Origin: Leyella stercorea
GTDB taxonomy: Bacteria; Bacteroidota; Bacteroidia; Bacteroidales; Bacteroidaceae
NCBI RefSeq assembly: GCF_019052365.1
Contig: NZ_JAHQUY010000050.1
Location: 1 to 21,570, forward strand
Direction of reading: 5' to 3'
Length of the DNA: 21,570 nt
Shown one piece after another: positions 7,289 through 13,984 of the stretch. Under the pieces are notes generated by a model. It worked only from the letters and a program-made list of their open reading frames with translations. It made no database searches and was not told where the DNA came from. Within the stretch, counting starts at the first letter, position 1. Each line of letters begins with the position of its first letter. Made by a program: the position numbers and the translations under genes.

Positions 7289-7398
7289 ACTTGTTGATAG
7301 GCCTTACTAAGCCTCTTTGTCTGCTAACTTGTTGATAGGCCTTTCTAAGCCTTTCTAAGCCTCTTTAAGCCGAGGGCACTAAGCCTCTTTGTCAGCTA
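7289..7398. repeat. Duplicated 38-bp repeat between kinase and phosphatase genes
   Basis: The stretch starting ACTTGTTGATAGGCC at 7289-7326 is repeated at 7327-7398 with an internal 34-base expansion built from CTAAGCC, CTTTAAGCC and CTAAGCCTCTTTGT pieces. It lies in the 188-base gap between two minus-strand genes and would be in the leader of the phosphatase mRNA. It has no coding potential. Confidence 0.75.
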
Positions 7399-7401
7399 AC
7401 C

Positions 7402-7436
7402 AAGCCCTCCCCGACGGGGAGGGTGGGGAGGGGCTT
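7402..7436 (-). terminator. GC-rich hairpin at the end of the nucleoside kinase gene
   Basis: AAGCCCTCCCC (7402-7412) pairs, with one bulge, with GGGGAGGGGCTT (7425-7436). An inner alternative is CTCCCC-GAC-GGGGAG. The arm overlaps the kinase TAA stop. There is no T-run, so it may be an attenuating or 3'-protecting structure, or a dispersed GC-rich repeat, rather than a full terminator. Confidence 0.5.
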
Positions 7437-9096
7437 AATACGTGAACGAGCTGCCTCCGAGGAACTCTCTCAGGAGCGATGTCGGTGGTAGGACGGTGTG
7501 GTCGATGGCGTTGAAGTAGCCGAGGAACTTGCGTAGGCGATACGCCTCGGCATACTCGTCGCAGTTCTCGGGCACCTGCTCGAGCAGCGGCTCAGCCTGC
7601 GTCTTGATGGCAGCTAACTCGTAGATCATCGCCGTGTTGAACATCGTGTCGGCGTTCTCCTGATAAGGGAAGATCCACTTGTTCTCGCCGGCACGCACGC
7701 TGGGCCAGCGACGGATGGTGTCGCGAGCCGAGCAGCCGCGATACTTGAAGTCGCGCACGATGCGGCGCAGCAGTCGGTTGTCGGTAGTAGGGATGTAGTT
7801 GTGCTCGTCGAGGAGGATAGTGGTGAGCGCCGAGGCATACACACGATACTTCAGTTGCTCGTCTACCTGCGCCGTCAGTTCGGGGTTGAGCGCATGGATG
7901 CCCTCCACCACGAGCACGTCGTTAGGCTCCATGCGCATACGCTTGCCGCTCATCTCGCTGCGGCCCGTCTGGAAGTTGTAGCGCGGCAGCTCCACCTCCT
8001 CGCCGGCGAAGAGCTGCAAGAGCTGCTTGTTGAACAGTTCGAGATTGAGCGCATAGAGCGACTCGTAGTCGTAGTCGCCCTGAGCGTCGAGCGGTGTCTT
8101 CTCGCGGTCGACGAAGTAGTCGTCGAGCGAGATGGGCACGGGGTGTATGCCGTTGCAGAGCAGCTGAATGGAGAGGCGCTTGCACGTCGTGGTCTTGCCC
8201 GACGACGACGGACCAGCGATGAGCACCATCTTCACACGCGACTCGCGAGCGATGTCCTCCGCAATCTTCGCAATCTTCTTCTCCTGCAGCGCCTCCGACA
8301 CATTGATAATATCGGTAGTAAGACCGCGGTTGACCGCCTCGTTGAACGTTCCGACGGTAGACAAGCCCAGCAGGTTCTGCCAGCGGTGGTGTTCCTGGAA
8401 GATGTCGAACATCTTGTCCTGGCGCACCAGTGCGCCGAGCTGCGTAGGGTCCTCGCGCGACGGGATGCGCAGCAGCAGTCCGTCGTAGTATTTCTCGAGT
8501 CCGAAGAGTGTGAGCTGCGCCGTGTTGACGAGCATCGTGCCGTAGAAGTAGTCGATGAAGCCCTCTATATCATAATATGTAGTGTAGAGCTTACCGGTAG
8601 TGCGCAGCAGCATCGCCTTCGACTTGTAGCCGAGGTCCTCGAAGATGCGTATCGCCTCGTCGGTGGGCACCTGATGACGGCGTATGCGCAGATGGCGGTC
8701 TACCAGGCTCTGCATCTCGCCGCGGATAAGGTCGACGTCAGCCTCCGTCACGGGGCGTCCGAGGCGCAGGTCGCAGTAGTAGCCGTTGCTCACCGGTATG
8801 TCGATGACGACGTTGCTCTCGGGAAACAGTTTGTGAACAGCCTTGCAGAGCACGAAGAAGAGCGTGCGAGTATAAGCACGCGAGCCCGACGCCGACGTTA
8901 CGTCAAGATACTCAATATCCTTCGGATTGTAGACACGGTAGTGGAGTCCCTCAACCTTGTTATTCACCTTGGCGCTCACCGGCGGATAAGGCATCTTTAC
9001 ATCAAGCTGAGAAAAAATATCAGAAAGTGTACTCCCTGTTTCCACTTTTAAAGTTTTTTTATTATTTTTGCAACGGATTTGTATCAACTGTTTCAT
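7435..9096 (-). CDS. Uridine-kinase-like nucleoside kinase with TGS domain
   Basis: A 553-residue cytoplasmic protein. The N-terminal ~65 residues resemble a TGS domain (ubiquitin-like fold). A region like the second additional domain of threonyl-tRNA synthetase follows. The C-terminal half, from about 288, is a phosphoribulokinase/uridine kinase P-loop domain: Walker A GPSSSGKTT at 295-303, then LDDYFVDR, a YDYESLYALN segment, and VVEGIHALNP. This architecture is the usual Bacteroidetes 'nucleoside kinase' that phosphorylates nucleosides such as uridine using a nucleoside triphosphate. The exact substrate is not certain. A minus-strand -7 box (TACCTTTG) lies about 80 bases upstream. The stop codon overlaps a GC-rich hairpin. 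Confidence 0.92.
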   Translation of the reverse strand: MKQLIQIRCKNNKKTLKVETGSTLSDIFSQLDVKMPYPPVSAKVNNKVEGLHYRVYNPKDIEYLDVTSASGSRAYTRTLFFVLCKAVHKLFPESNVVIDIPVSNGYYCDLRLGRPVTEADVDLIRGEMQSLVDRHLRIRRHQVPTDEAIRIFEDLGYKSKAMLLRTTGKLYTTYYDIEGFIDYFYGTMLVNTAQLTLFGLEKYYDGLLLRIPSREDPTQLGALVRQDKMFDIFQEHHRWQNLLGLSTVGTFNEAVNRGLTTDIINVSEALQEKKIAKIAEDIARESRVKMVLIAGPSSSGKTTTCKRLSIQLLCNGIHPVPISLDDYFVDREKTPLDAQGDYDYESLYALNLELFNKQLLQLFAGEEVELPRYNFQTGRSEMSGKRMRMEPNDVLVVEGIHALNPELTAQVDEQLKYRVYASALTTILLDEHNYIPTTDNRLLRRIVRDFKYRGCSARDTIRRWPSVRAGENKWIFPYQENADTMFNTAMIYELAAIKTQAEPLLEQVPENCDEYAEAYRLRKFLGYFNAIDHTVLPPTSLLREFLGGSSFTY

Positions 9097-9175
9097 TTGG
9101 CTAAAGCTTTAAAGGTTTTATACTGAAATCTATCCAAAGAGGCTTTCAACTACTTACTAAGTAACTTGCCAATAA

Positions 9176-9183
9176 CAAAGGTA
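9176..9183 (-). promoter_or_regulatory. Candidate -7 box for nucleoside kinase
   Basis: Read on the minus strand this is TACCTTTG, a full match to TAnnTTTG, 80 bases ahead of the kinase ATG. No good -33 TTTG lies 19-21 bases further upstream, only a GTTG at 16, so the promoter call is moderate. Confidence 0.5.
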
Positions 9184-9238
9184 CTTTCTTTTTTCGACAC
9201 AACGCGCATAAACGCCACATAAATTATATTAAAAAAAT

Positions 9239-10933
9239 ATGTCGATTTGGATTATTTTTAAGATCATCGGTTCATTGGCCCTCCTCATCTACGGTATGAA
9301 GGTGATGAGCGAGGCTCTGCAGAAGATGGCAGGCTCACAGCTCCGCCATATTCTCGGCGCAATGACCACCAACCGCTTCACCGGACTGCTGACCGGTATG
9401 TTTGTAACAGCCTCGGTACAGTCGTCTACGGCTACCACGGTGATGACCGTTTCGTTTGTCAACGCCGGACTGCTAACCCTTGCTCAAGCCATCTCCGTCA
9501 TCATGGGTGCCAACATCGGCACTACGTTCACGGCGTGGATTATGACGCTCGGCTTCTCGTTCAACATGGCGAACCTCGTGTTCCCCGCGTTCTTCATCGC
9601 CCTGCTACTCATCTACAGCAAGCGCCACCGCTACATCGGCGACTTCCTCTTCGGCGTGGCATTTATGTTCTTCGCTATCTCTACGCTCGGCGCAACGGGT
9701 AAGGAGATGGACCTCAGTCACAACCAGACTGTCATCGACTTCTTCGCTTCTTTCGACAAGGATAGCTATCTCACCATATTCTCGTTCCTCGGCATCGGCA
9801 CCGTGCTGACGTTCTGCATGCAGTCGTCGGCAGCCCTCATGGCTATCACCATGGTGCTCTGCTCGTCGGGCGTGCTGCCTATCTACATGGGTATCGCACT
9901 GGTATTGGGCGAGAACATCGGCACCACCATCACCTCTAACATCGCAGCGATGGGCGCCAACACACAGGCGCGTCGTGCAGCCTTCGCCCACCTCACGTTC
10001 AACGTATTCGGTGTGATATGGGTGCTCTGCGGCTTCTATCCGTTCATCGACATGGTGTGCGGCTTCGTGGGTGTCAACCCGCATGCCGACCACATCGACG
10101 CAGCACGCCTCTCGGTAGTGCTCGCAGCGTTCCACACCACGTTCAACGTATGCAACACAGCCGTGCTTATCTGGTTCATCCCGCAGATGGAGCGCTTCGT
10201 ATGCTACGTTATCAAACCGTCTAACCGCAAGGACGAGGACGACTTCCGTCTGCGTTACATCGGTGGCACTTCAATCATGAAGACGCCAGAGCTCTCGGTG
10301 CTTGAGGCACAGAAGGAGATTCAGTCGTTCGCAGAGCGCATACAGCGTATGTTCGGCATGGTACGCGAACTGCTCGGCGTGAAGGACGAGGCGAAGTTCA
10401 ACAAGCTCTATACGCGTATAGAGAAGTACGAGTGCATCTCGGACAACATGGAGATTGAGATAGCCAACTATCTGAACAACGTCAGCGACGCTCATCTTTC
10501 GGACGATACCAAGGCGAAGATTCGCGCTATGCTCCGCGAGATTTCGGAGATTGAGTCGATCGGCGACTCTTGCTACAACGTGGCACGCACGCTCAGTCGC
10601 AAGTTAAAGGGCAAGGAAGACTTCACCGAGAAGCAGTACGAGCACCTGCACCAGATGCTGGAGCTCACCGACGACGCACTCACACAGATGAACGTGATGC
10701 TCACCGGACGCCGCGACTCGCTCGACATCAACCGCTCTTTCAACGTGGAGAACGAGATAAACAACTATCGCAACCAGCTGCGCTCGCAGAACATCAACGA
10801 CATCAACGACCACAAGTACACTTACGCTATCGGCACAATGTACATGGATATCGTGTCGGAGTGCGAGAAACTCGGCGACTATGTGGTGAATGTGGTTGAG
10901 GCTCGTATGGGCACACGCCAGCACACGGCGTAG
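9239..10933 (+). CDS. Na/Pi cotransporter family protein with PhoU-like domain
   Basis: A sodium-dependent phosphate symporter of the NptA/PNaS type, 564 residues, in the inner membrane. Residues 1-~330 hold the two inverted membrane repeats with the family signatures: QSSTATTVMTVSF with GANIGTT in the first, and QSSAALMAITMV with GENIGTT in the second. The C-terminal part (about 345-560) is helical and PhoU-like, with two bundles beginning near IQRMFGMVRELLG and DDALTQMNVML. This soluble domain is common in bacterial members and thought to regulate uptake. It is transcribed divergently from the nucleoside kinase and ends at a palindromic repeat array. With the PafA-like phosphatase nearby, a phosphate-scavenging neighbourhood is plausible, though no Pho-box is visible. 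Confidence 0.93.
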   Translation: MSIWIIFKIIGSLALLIYGMKVMSEALQKMAGSQLRHILGAMTTNRFTGLLTGMFVTASVQSSTATTVMTVSFVNAGLLTLAQAISVIMGANIGTTFTAWIMTLGFSFNMANLVFPAFFIALLLIYSKRHRYIGDFLFGVAFMFFAISTLGATGKEMDLSHNQTVIDFFASFDKDSYLTIFSFLGIGTVLTFCMQSSAALMAITMVLCSSGVLPIYMGIALVLGENIGTTITSNIAAMGANTQARRAAFAHLTFNVFGVIWVLCGFYPFIDMVCGFVGVNPHADHIDAARLSVVLAAFHTTFNVCNTAVLIWFIPQMERFVCYVIKPSNRKDEDDFRLRYIGGTSIMKTPELSVLEAQKEIQSFAERIQRMFGMVRELLGVKDEAKFNKLYTRIEKYECISDNMEIEIANYLNNVSDAHLSDDTKAKIRAMLREISEIESIGDSCYNVARTLSRKLKGKEDFTEKQYEHLHQMLELTDDALTQMNVMLTGRRDSLDINRSFNVENEINNYRNQLRSQNINDINDHKYTYAIGTMYMDIVSECEKLGDYVVNVVEARMGTRQHTA

Positions 10934-10953
10934 AAAAGTAAAAAAGTAAAATA

Positions 10954-11106
10954 GGGGGTGCACTTGTCTCAAGTGCACCAACATAGCAATAGTATTCAGT
11001 AGGGGGTGCACTTGTCTCAAGTGCACTAACAAAGCAATAGTATTCAGTAGGGGGTGCACTTGTCTCCGCTCGGCTTTGTTGGTGCACTTGAGACAAGTGC
11101 ACCCCC
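10954..11106. repeat. Intergenic 48-bp palindromic repeat array
   Basis: Units starting GGGGGTGCACTTGTCTC occur at 10954, 11002 and 11050, exactly 48 bases apart. Each has the palindrome GGTGCACTT-GTCTC-AAGTGCACC and a tail AACA(A/T)AGCAATAGTATTCAGTA. The third unit is cut after GTCTC and joined to an inverted unit ending GAGACAAGTGCACCCCC at 11106. The joint makes a 17-bp perfect stem (11050-11066 with 11090-11106). The array lies between convergent genes, and its last C is the first plus-strand base of the ABC gene's TAG stop. It is flanked by ATA on the left and TAA on the right. Confidence 0.95.
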
Positions 11107-12155
11107 TAAATAATTTGTATGCTGAGCGTTTCTCTGTCGAACTTAACGTTCTTCCGACCAATATAATCGTCAATGAAACCAAGGTCGGCGAGTTCGTGCG
11201 GCGTGCCGTCGTGCAATGCGCCGTTGGCGAGAAGCCACAGACGGTCGGCAGTCTGCATGGCTGTCTCAAGGTCGTGAGTGGAAAGAAGAATCGTTTTGCG
11301 TTCCTCGTGGGCAAGACGTTGCAACAGCAACATCAAGTCGATCTTGCCAGGGAAGTCGAGGAAGGCGGTAGGCTCGTCGAGCAGAATCACCGGCGTCTGC
11401 TGCGCGAGCGACTTCGCTATCATCACCTTCTGCATCTCGCCGTCGCTGAGGCTGCACACGCGGCGCTCAGCCATCGGCGCAATGCCGACGCTCTCTATCG
11501 ATTGGCGCACGATGAGGCGGTCGTCGGCAGAGAGTCGACCCCAGAAGCCGGTGTAGGGCGCACGTCCGAGCGCAACAAGTTCCTCGACGGTCATGTTGCG
11601 AGCGTCGGGGCGCGAGGTGAGCACAATCGAAATCATTCGTGAGAGGCGGCTCGGGCGAAGCATAGTTATGTCGTCGGGACCGATGAACACGCTGCCGTCG
11701 AGCGCCGGCTGCAAGTGCGCAATGGTGCGCAGCAGCGTCGACTTGCCCGTGCCGTTGTGGCCTATGAGGCAAGTGAGCGATCCGGGGCATGCCGTGGCGT
11801 TGAGGTCGGAGGCTACGCAGCGCATATCCAGGGGGTGCAGTTGTCTCAACTGCACCAACCGTTGGGCTTCATCGCTTTGCTGGTGCACTTGAGACAAGTG
11901 CACCCCCTGATTGGCTTTATTGCTTTGCTGGTGCACTTGAGACAAGTGCACCCCCTGATTGGCATTATTGCTTTGTTGGTGCACTTGAGACAAGTGCACC
12001 CCCTGATTGGTTTCATTGCTTTGTTGGTGCACTTGAGACAAGTGCACCCCCTGATTGGCTTTATCGCTTTGTTGGTGCACTTGAGACAAGTGCACCCCCT
12101 TTTTTGAATAGCCAACGGCGAGGTTGTGCAACACTATAGGGAGTTCTTTGTTCAT
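11106..12155 (-). CDS. FecE/HmuV-like ABC ATPase with in-frame palindromic repeat insertion
   Basis: An ATP-binding subunit of an iron-siderophore/heme/B12-type importer, 349 residues. Residues 1-19 match the first strand and A-loop (LAVGY16). Residues about 20-110 are five 16-residue repeats (GVHLSQVHQQS plus 5 variable residues) and an inverted remnant (LVQLRQLHPLD). The ATPase resumes at MRCVASDLNA: Walker A GHNGTGKST at 132-140, signature LSDGE at 236-240 (degenerate from LSGGQ), Walker B VILLDEP at 256-262, and H-loop H294. Everything except the insert looks intact and the frame is kept. The start overlaps the ribD stop (ATGA). No permease or binding protein lies nearby. An alternative start at M111 would drop the A-loop. 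The insert sits in the loop between the first strands, so folding may be tolerated; this is inference. Confidence 0.9.
   Translation of the reverse strand: MNKELPIVLHNLAVGYSKKGVHLSQVHQQSDKANQGVHLSQVHQQSNETNQGVHLSQVHQQSNNANQGVHLSQVHQQSNKANQGVHLSQVHQQSDEAQRLVQLRQLHPLDMRCVASDLNATACPGSLTCLIGHNGTGKSTLLRTIAHLQPALDGSVFIGPDDITMLRPSRLSRMISIVLTSRPDARNMTVEELVALGRAPYTGFWGRLSADDRLIVRQSIESVGIAPMAERRVCSLSDGEMQKVMIAKSLAQQTPVILLDEPTAFLDFPGKIDLMLLLQRLAHEERKTILLSTHDLETAMQTADRLWLLANGALHDGTPHELADLGFIDDYIGRKNVKFDRETLSIQII
11831..12099 (-). repeat. Coding 48-bp palindromic repeat array inside ABC ATPase gene
   Basis: On the coding (minus) strand, five units begin with GGGGG at 12099, 12051, 12003, 11955 and 11907, each exactly 48 bases apart, then one inverted, partial unit ends at 11831. 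The palindrome core is identical in all five; changes fall in the spacer. The inverted unit has GGTGCAGTTGTCTCAACTGCACC, a paired change in both arms that keeps the stem. The first ~38 bases of the unit match the intergenic array at 10954-11106. Confidence 0.96.
12074..12105 (+). terminator. Terminator-like hairpin antisense to the ABC gene start
   Basis: On the plus strand, GGTGCACTT-GAGAC-AAGTGCACC is followed by CCC and six T residues (12100-12105). The 3' half, AAGTGCACCCC(C)TTTTTTG, matches the dsbD terminator at 4292-4309 apart from one extra C. It could stop plus-strand (antisense) transcripts entering from downstream. On the coding strand the T-run encodes the two lysines of SKKG. Confidence 0.5.
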
Positions 12156-13102
12156 CGGCGGTGATATGTGGCAATAATGTTATGGTCGTACACCTCGTGG
12201 CGCACAAGGCGCACGTCGTCAGGCAGAGTGGGAGCCGCTGTGCCGCCGCTCACGCAGAACGGTGCCGTCTCCACGCGTATCTCGTCCCATGCGTCAGCCT
12301 CGATGAACGAGCGCAGTGTGCATGCTCCGCCCTCCACGATGAGCGACTGGCACTTCTCCTGATGCAGCCATTCGAGCAGTTGCGGAATGACAGGCTTCGA
12401 GAAGTCCAAGCCCTCGAACGCCGGTCGGTTGTGGTCGATGACGATGCGGCGCGGCGACTTGCCCGCCCAGTGGCGCACATCGAGTTGTGGATGTTCGCGT
12501 TCGTCGGTAACGCGACCCACGAGAATGGCGTCGTTCTCGGCGCGCAACTTGTGAACGAGCATCTTCGTGAACGGCGTGGATATGGCACATGCCTTGCCGT
12601 TGTCGTCGAGGAACGCATTGGCGGTCTGCGCCCACTTCAGTATGATGTACGGGCGTCGCTTCTCGTTGAACGTGATGAAGCGGCGGTTCAGCTCGCGACA
12701 CTCTTCTTCGAGCACGCCCACCGTCACCTCTATGCCGGCGTTGCGCAACTTCTGTATGCCACGACCCTGCACGGCAGCGAACGGGTCGACGCAGCCCACG
12801 ACGCAGCGGCGCACACCTTTCTTTATAATAAGGTCGGCGCAGGGCGGCGTCTTGCCATAGTGGGAGCATGGCTCCAAGCTGACGTATATCGTGGCGCCGG
12901 CGAGCAGCGCTTCGTCCTCGGGTCGCACCGAAGCAAAGGCGTTCACCTCAGCGTGTCCTTCGCCGCAGCGCACATGGTATCCCTCGCCGATGATGCGTCC
13001 GTCGGCTGCAACAATCACGGCGCCCACCATAGGATTGGGCTTGGCGTTCTGGCGTCCGTTGGCAGCGAGCTGGAGGCAGCGGCGCATATAAAGTTGGTCC
13101 AT
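12152..13102 (-). CDS. ribD: Bifunctional riboflavin biosynthesis deaminase/reductase
   Basis: Diaminohydroxyphosphoribosylaminopyrimidine deaminase and 5-amino-6-(5-phosphoribosylamino)uracil reductase, catalysing two consecutive early steps of riboflavin synthesis in the cytoplasm; 316 residues. The N-terminal deaminase domain (about 1-145) has the zinc/catalytic set H50-A-E52 with C79 (LEPCSHYGKTPP) and C88. The C-terminal reductase domain (about 148-316) starts PYIILKWAQTANAF and includes LIVEGG. Length is slightly below the E. coli enzyme, and both domains look complete. It is the middle gene of a three-gene minus-strand operon: 3 bases after the WG-like gene, and its TGA overlaps the ABC ATPase ATG. 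No FMN riboswitch is seen upstream. Other rib genes are not in the window. Confidence 0.95.
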   Translation of the reverse strand: MDQLYMRRCLQLAANGRQNAKPNPMVGAVIVAADGRIIGEGYHVRCGEGHAEVNAFASVRPEDEALLAGATIYVSLEPCSHYGKTPPCADLIIKKGVRRCVVGCVDPFAAVQGRGIQKLRNAGIEVTVGVLEEECRELNRRFITFNEKRRPYIILKWAQTANAFLDDNGKACAISTPFTKMLVHKLRAENDAILVGRVTDEREHPQLDVRHWAGKSPRRIVIDHNRPAFEGLDFSKPVIPQLLEWLHQEKCQSLIVEGGACTLRSFIEADAWDEIRVETAPFCVSGGTAAPTLPDDVRLVRHEVYDHNIIATYHRR

Positions 13103-13105
13103 AAC

Positions 13106-13765
13106 TTAAAGGTCAAACAATGTTTTTTCCTCTCCTGCGTACGCTTCGAAATAGGGCGGTTCGTCGCGCAGTTCGATGTCGTCGTAGATGAAGTCGAGCA
13201 CAACGGTCTCCTTGCCGTCGGGCATCACGAGGCCCATCTTGCCGTCGCGCTGCGCGATGACAGGCAGCGAGCGCAAGTCGTCGACATACACATACGGCGT
13301 GCGGAGGAAGTCGTAGTGAGCCGGCACGAGCACGTTGCCCTGATGGTCCTTGATGCCGAACTTGCCGTTCTCCTCGTACACCTCATGATACTGCTCGTAC
13401 TTCTCGCGGATGCGGTTCAGATAGAACACCATCTTGCGCTTGTTGTTCACCAGTTCAACGAGGTAGGCGAACGTGTCAGAGTAGTTTGCCATGGCACGTG
13501 CGAGCACCACCTTGAAGTCGAGACCCGAAATCACCTTGCGGTTCAGGTCGATGTAGCGTGCTATCGCCTTCTCCTTCTCGGGCACGGTGAGCGTAGCCAG
13601 CTGCTCCTCAAACTTGAGCATGATAGCCTTTGAGCCCTTCATCGCCTTTATGTAGCGGTGAATCTGTCGTGCCATCTCGTCGCACACGAACTTGTCAATG
13701 CGCTCCAACTCGATACTGTCAACATAAGTATCTTCAAAATTTTCTTGCGTTATCTTCTTTTCCAT
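13106..13765 (-). CDS. Uncharacterised protein with WG-repeat-like C-terminus
   Basis: A 219-residue cytoplasmic-looking protein without signal peptide or membrane segments. Residues 1-~125 are predicted helical and highly charged (EKEKAIARYIDLNRK, NKRKMVFYLNRIREKYEQ). The C-terminal part has two segments like WG/KWG beta repeats: GKFGIKDHQGNVLVPAHYDF (134-153) and GKMGLVMPDGKETVVLDFIY (175-194). A canonical promoter lies about 60 bases upstream. It leads the operon with ribD and the ABC ATPase, three bases ahead of ribD. I do not recognise a function; the WG assignment is by pattern and moderate. The operon position alone does not show a role in flavin synthesis. Confidence 0.85.
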   Translation of the reverse strand: MEKKITQENFEDTYVDSIELERIDKFVCDEMARQIHRYIKAMKGSKAIMLKFEEQLATLTVPEKEKAIARYIDLNRKVISGLDFKVVLARAMANYSDTFAYLVELVNNKRKMVFYLNRIREKYEQYHEVYEENGKFGIKDHQGNVLVPAHYDFLRTPYVYVDDLRSLPVIAQRDGKMGLVMPDGKETVVLDFIYDDIELRDEPPYFEAYAGEEKTLFDL

Positions 13766-13825
13766 AGTAACTGTTATCTTAGTAATTTAGGTTGTACAAG
13801 TTATTCAGATTTGCATCTGTACCTC

Positions 13826-13857
13826 CAAAAGTACGATAATTTTACGAAATGTCAAAA
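13826..13857 (-). promoter_or_regulatory. Canonical Bacteroidales promoter of the WG-ribD-ABC operon
   Basis: Read on the minus strand: TTTTG (13857-13853), a 19-base spacer, then TACTTTTG (13833-13826), a full TAnnTTTG match. Transcription should begin near 13819, giving a leader of about 54 bases before the ATG at 13765. Confidence 0.8.
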
Positions 13858-13897
13858 GAATACGCCTAAAAAACATCGTTTTTTCTAAAATTAGTAG

Positions 13898-13905
13898 TAA
13901 TTTTG
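13898..13905 (+). promoter_or_regulatory. Candidate -7 box for the Omp28-like gene pair
   Basis: TAATTTTG fits TAnnTTTG and lies 80 bases before the ATG at 13985. The -33 region is T-rich but has no TTTG at the usual distance. The divergent operon promoter is only about 40 bases away. Confidence 0.5.
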
Positions 13906-13924
13906 TTGCGCTTCGAAAAAGCTT

Positions 13925-13984
13925 TAAACATCTATAATAGAAAAGATTATACATCCTGAGGAAATAACTATAAACATCTATAAT
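13925..13984. repeat. 14-bp direct repeats in leader of Omp28-like gene
   Basis: TAAACATCTATAAT occurs at 13925-13938 and again at 13971-13984, the second copy touching the ATG at 13985. The starts are 46 bases apart. They may bind a regulator or reflect a small duplication in the leader. Confidence 0.5.

Noticed and set aside
10954..12099. CRISPR arrays
   Set aside because: The period is regular, but the 'spacers' are near-identical and too short, one array is protein coding, and no cas genes are present.
11715..12107. Plus-strand frame with LLVHLRQVHPLIG repeats
   Set aside because: The 48-bp unit is open in several frames because its length is divisible by three; this frame has no ATPase motifs and is antisense to the real gene.
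11846..12115. Minus-strand frame with GCTCLKCTNKA cysteine-rich repeats
   Set aside because: It looks like a metal-binding repeat protein but is only the repeat array read in a second frame; the frame joined to the ATPase core is better supported.
11106..12155. ABC ATPase as a pseudogene
   Set aside because: There is no frameshift or stop, and all nucleotide-binding motifs are present; the insertion keeps the frame.
12152..13200. FMN riboswitch ahead of ribD
   Set aside because: ribD is internal to an operon with only three bases upstream, and I see no RFN-element pattern in the operon leader at 13766-13819.
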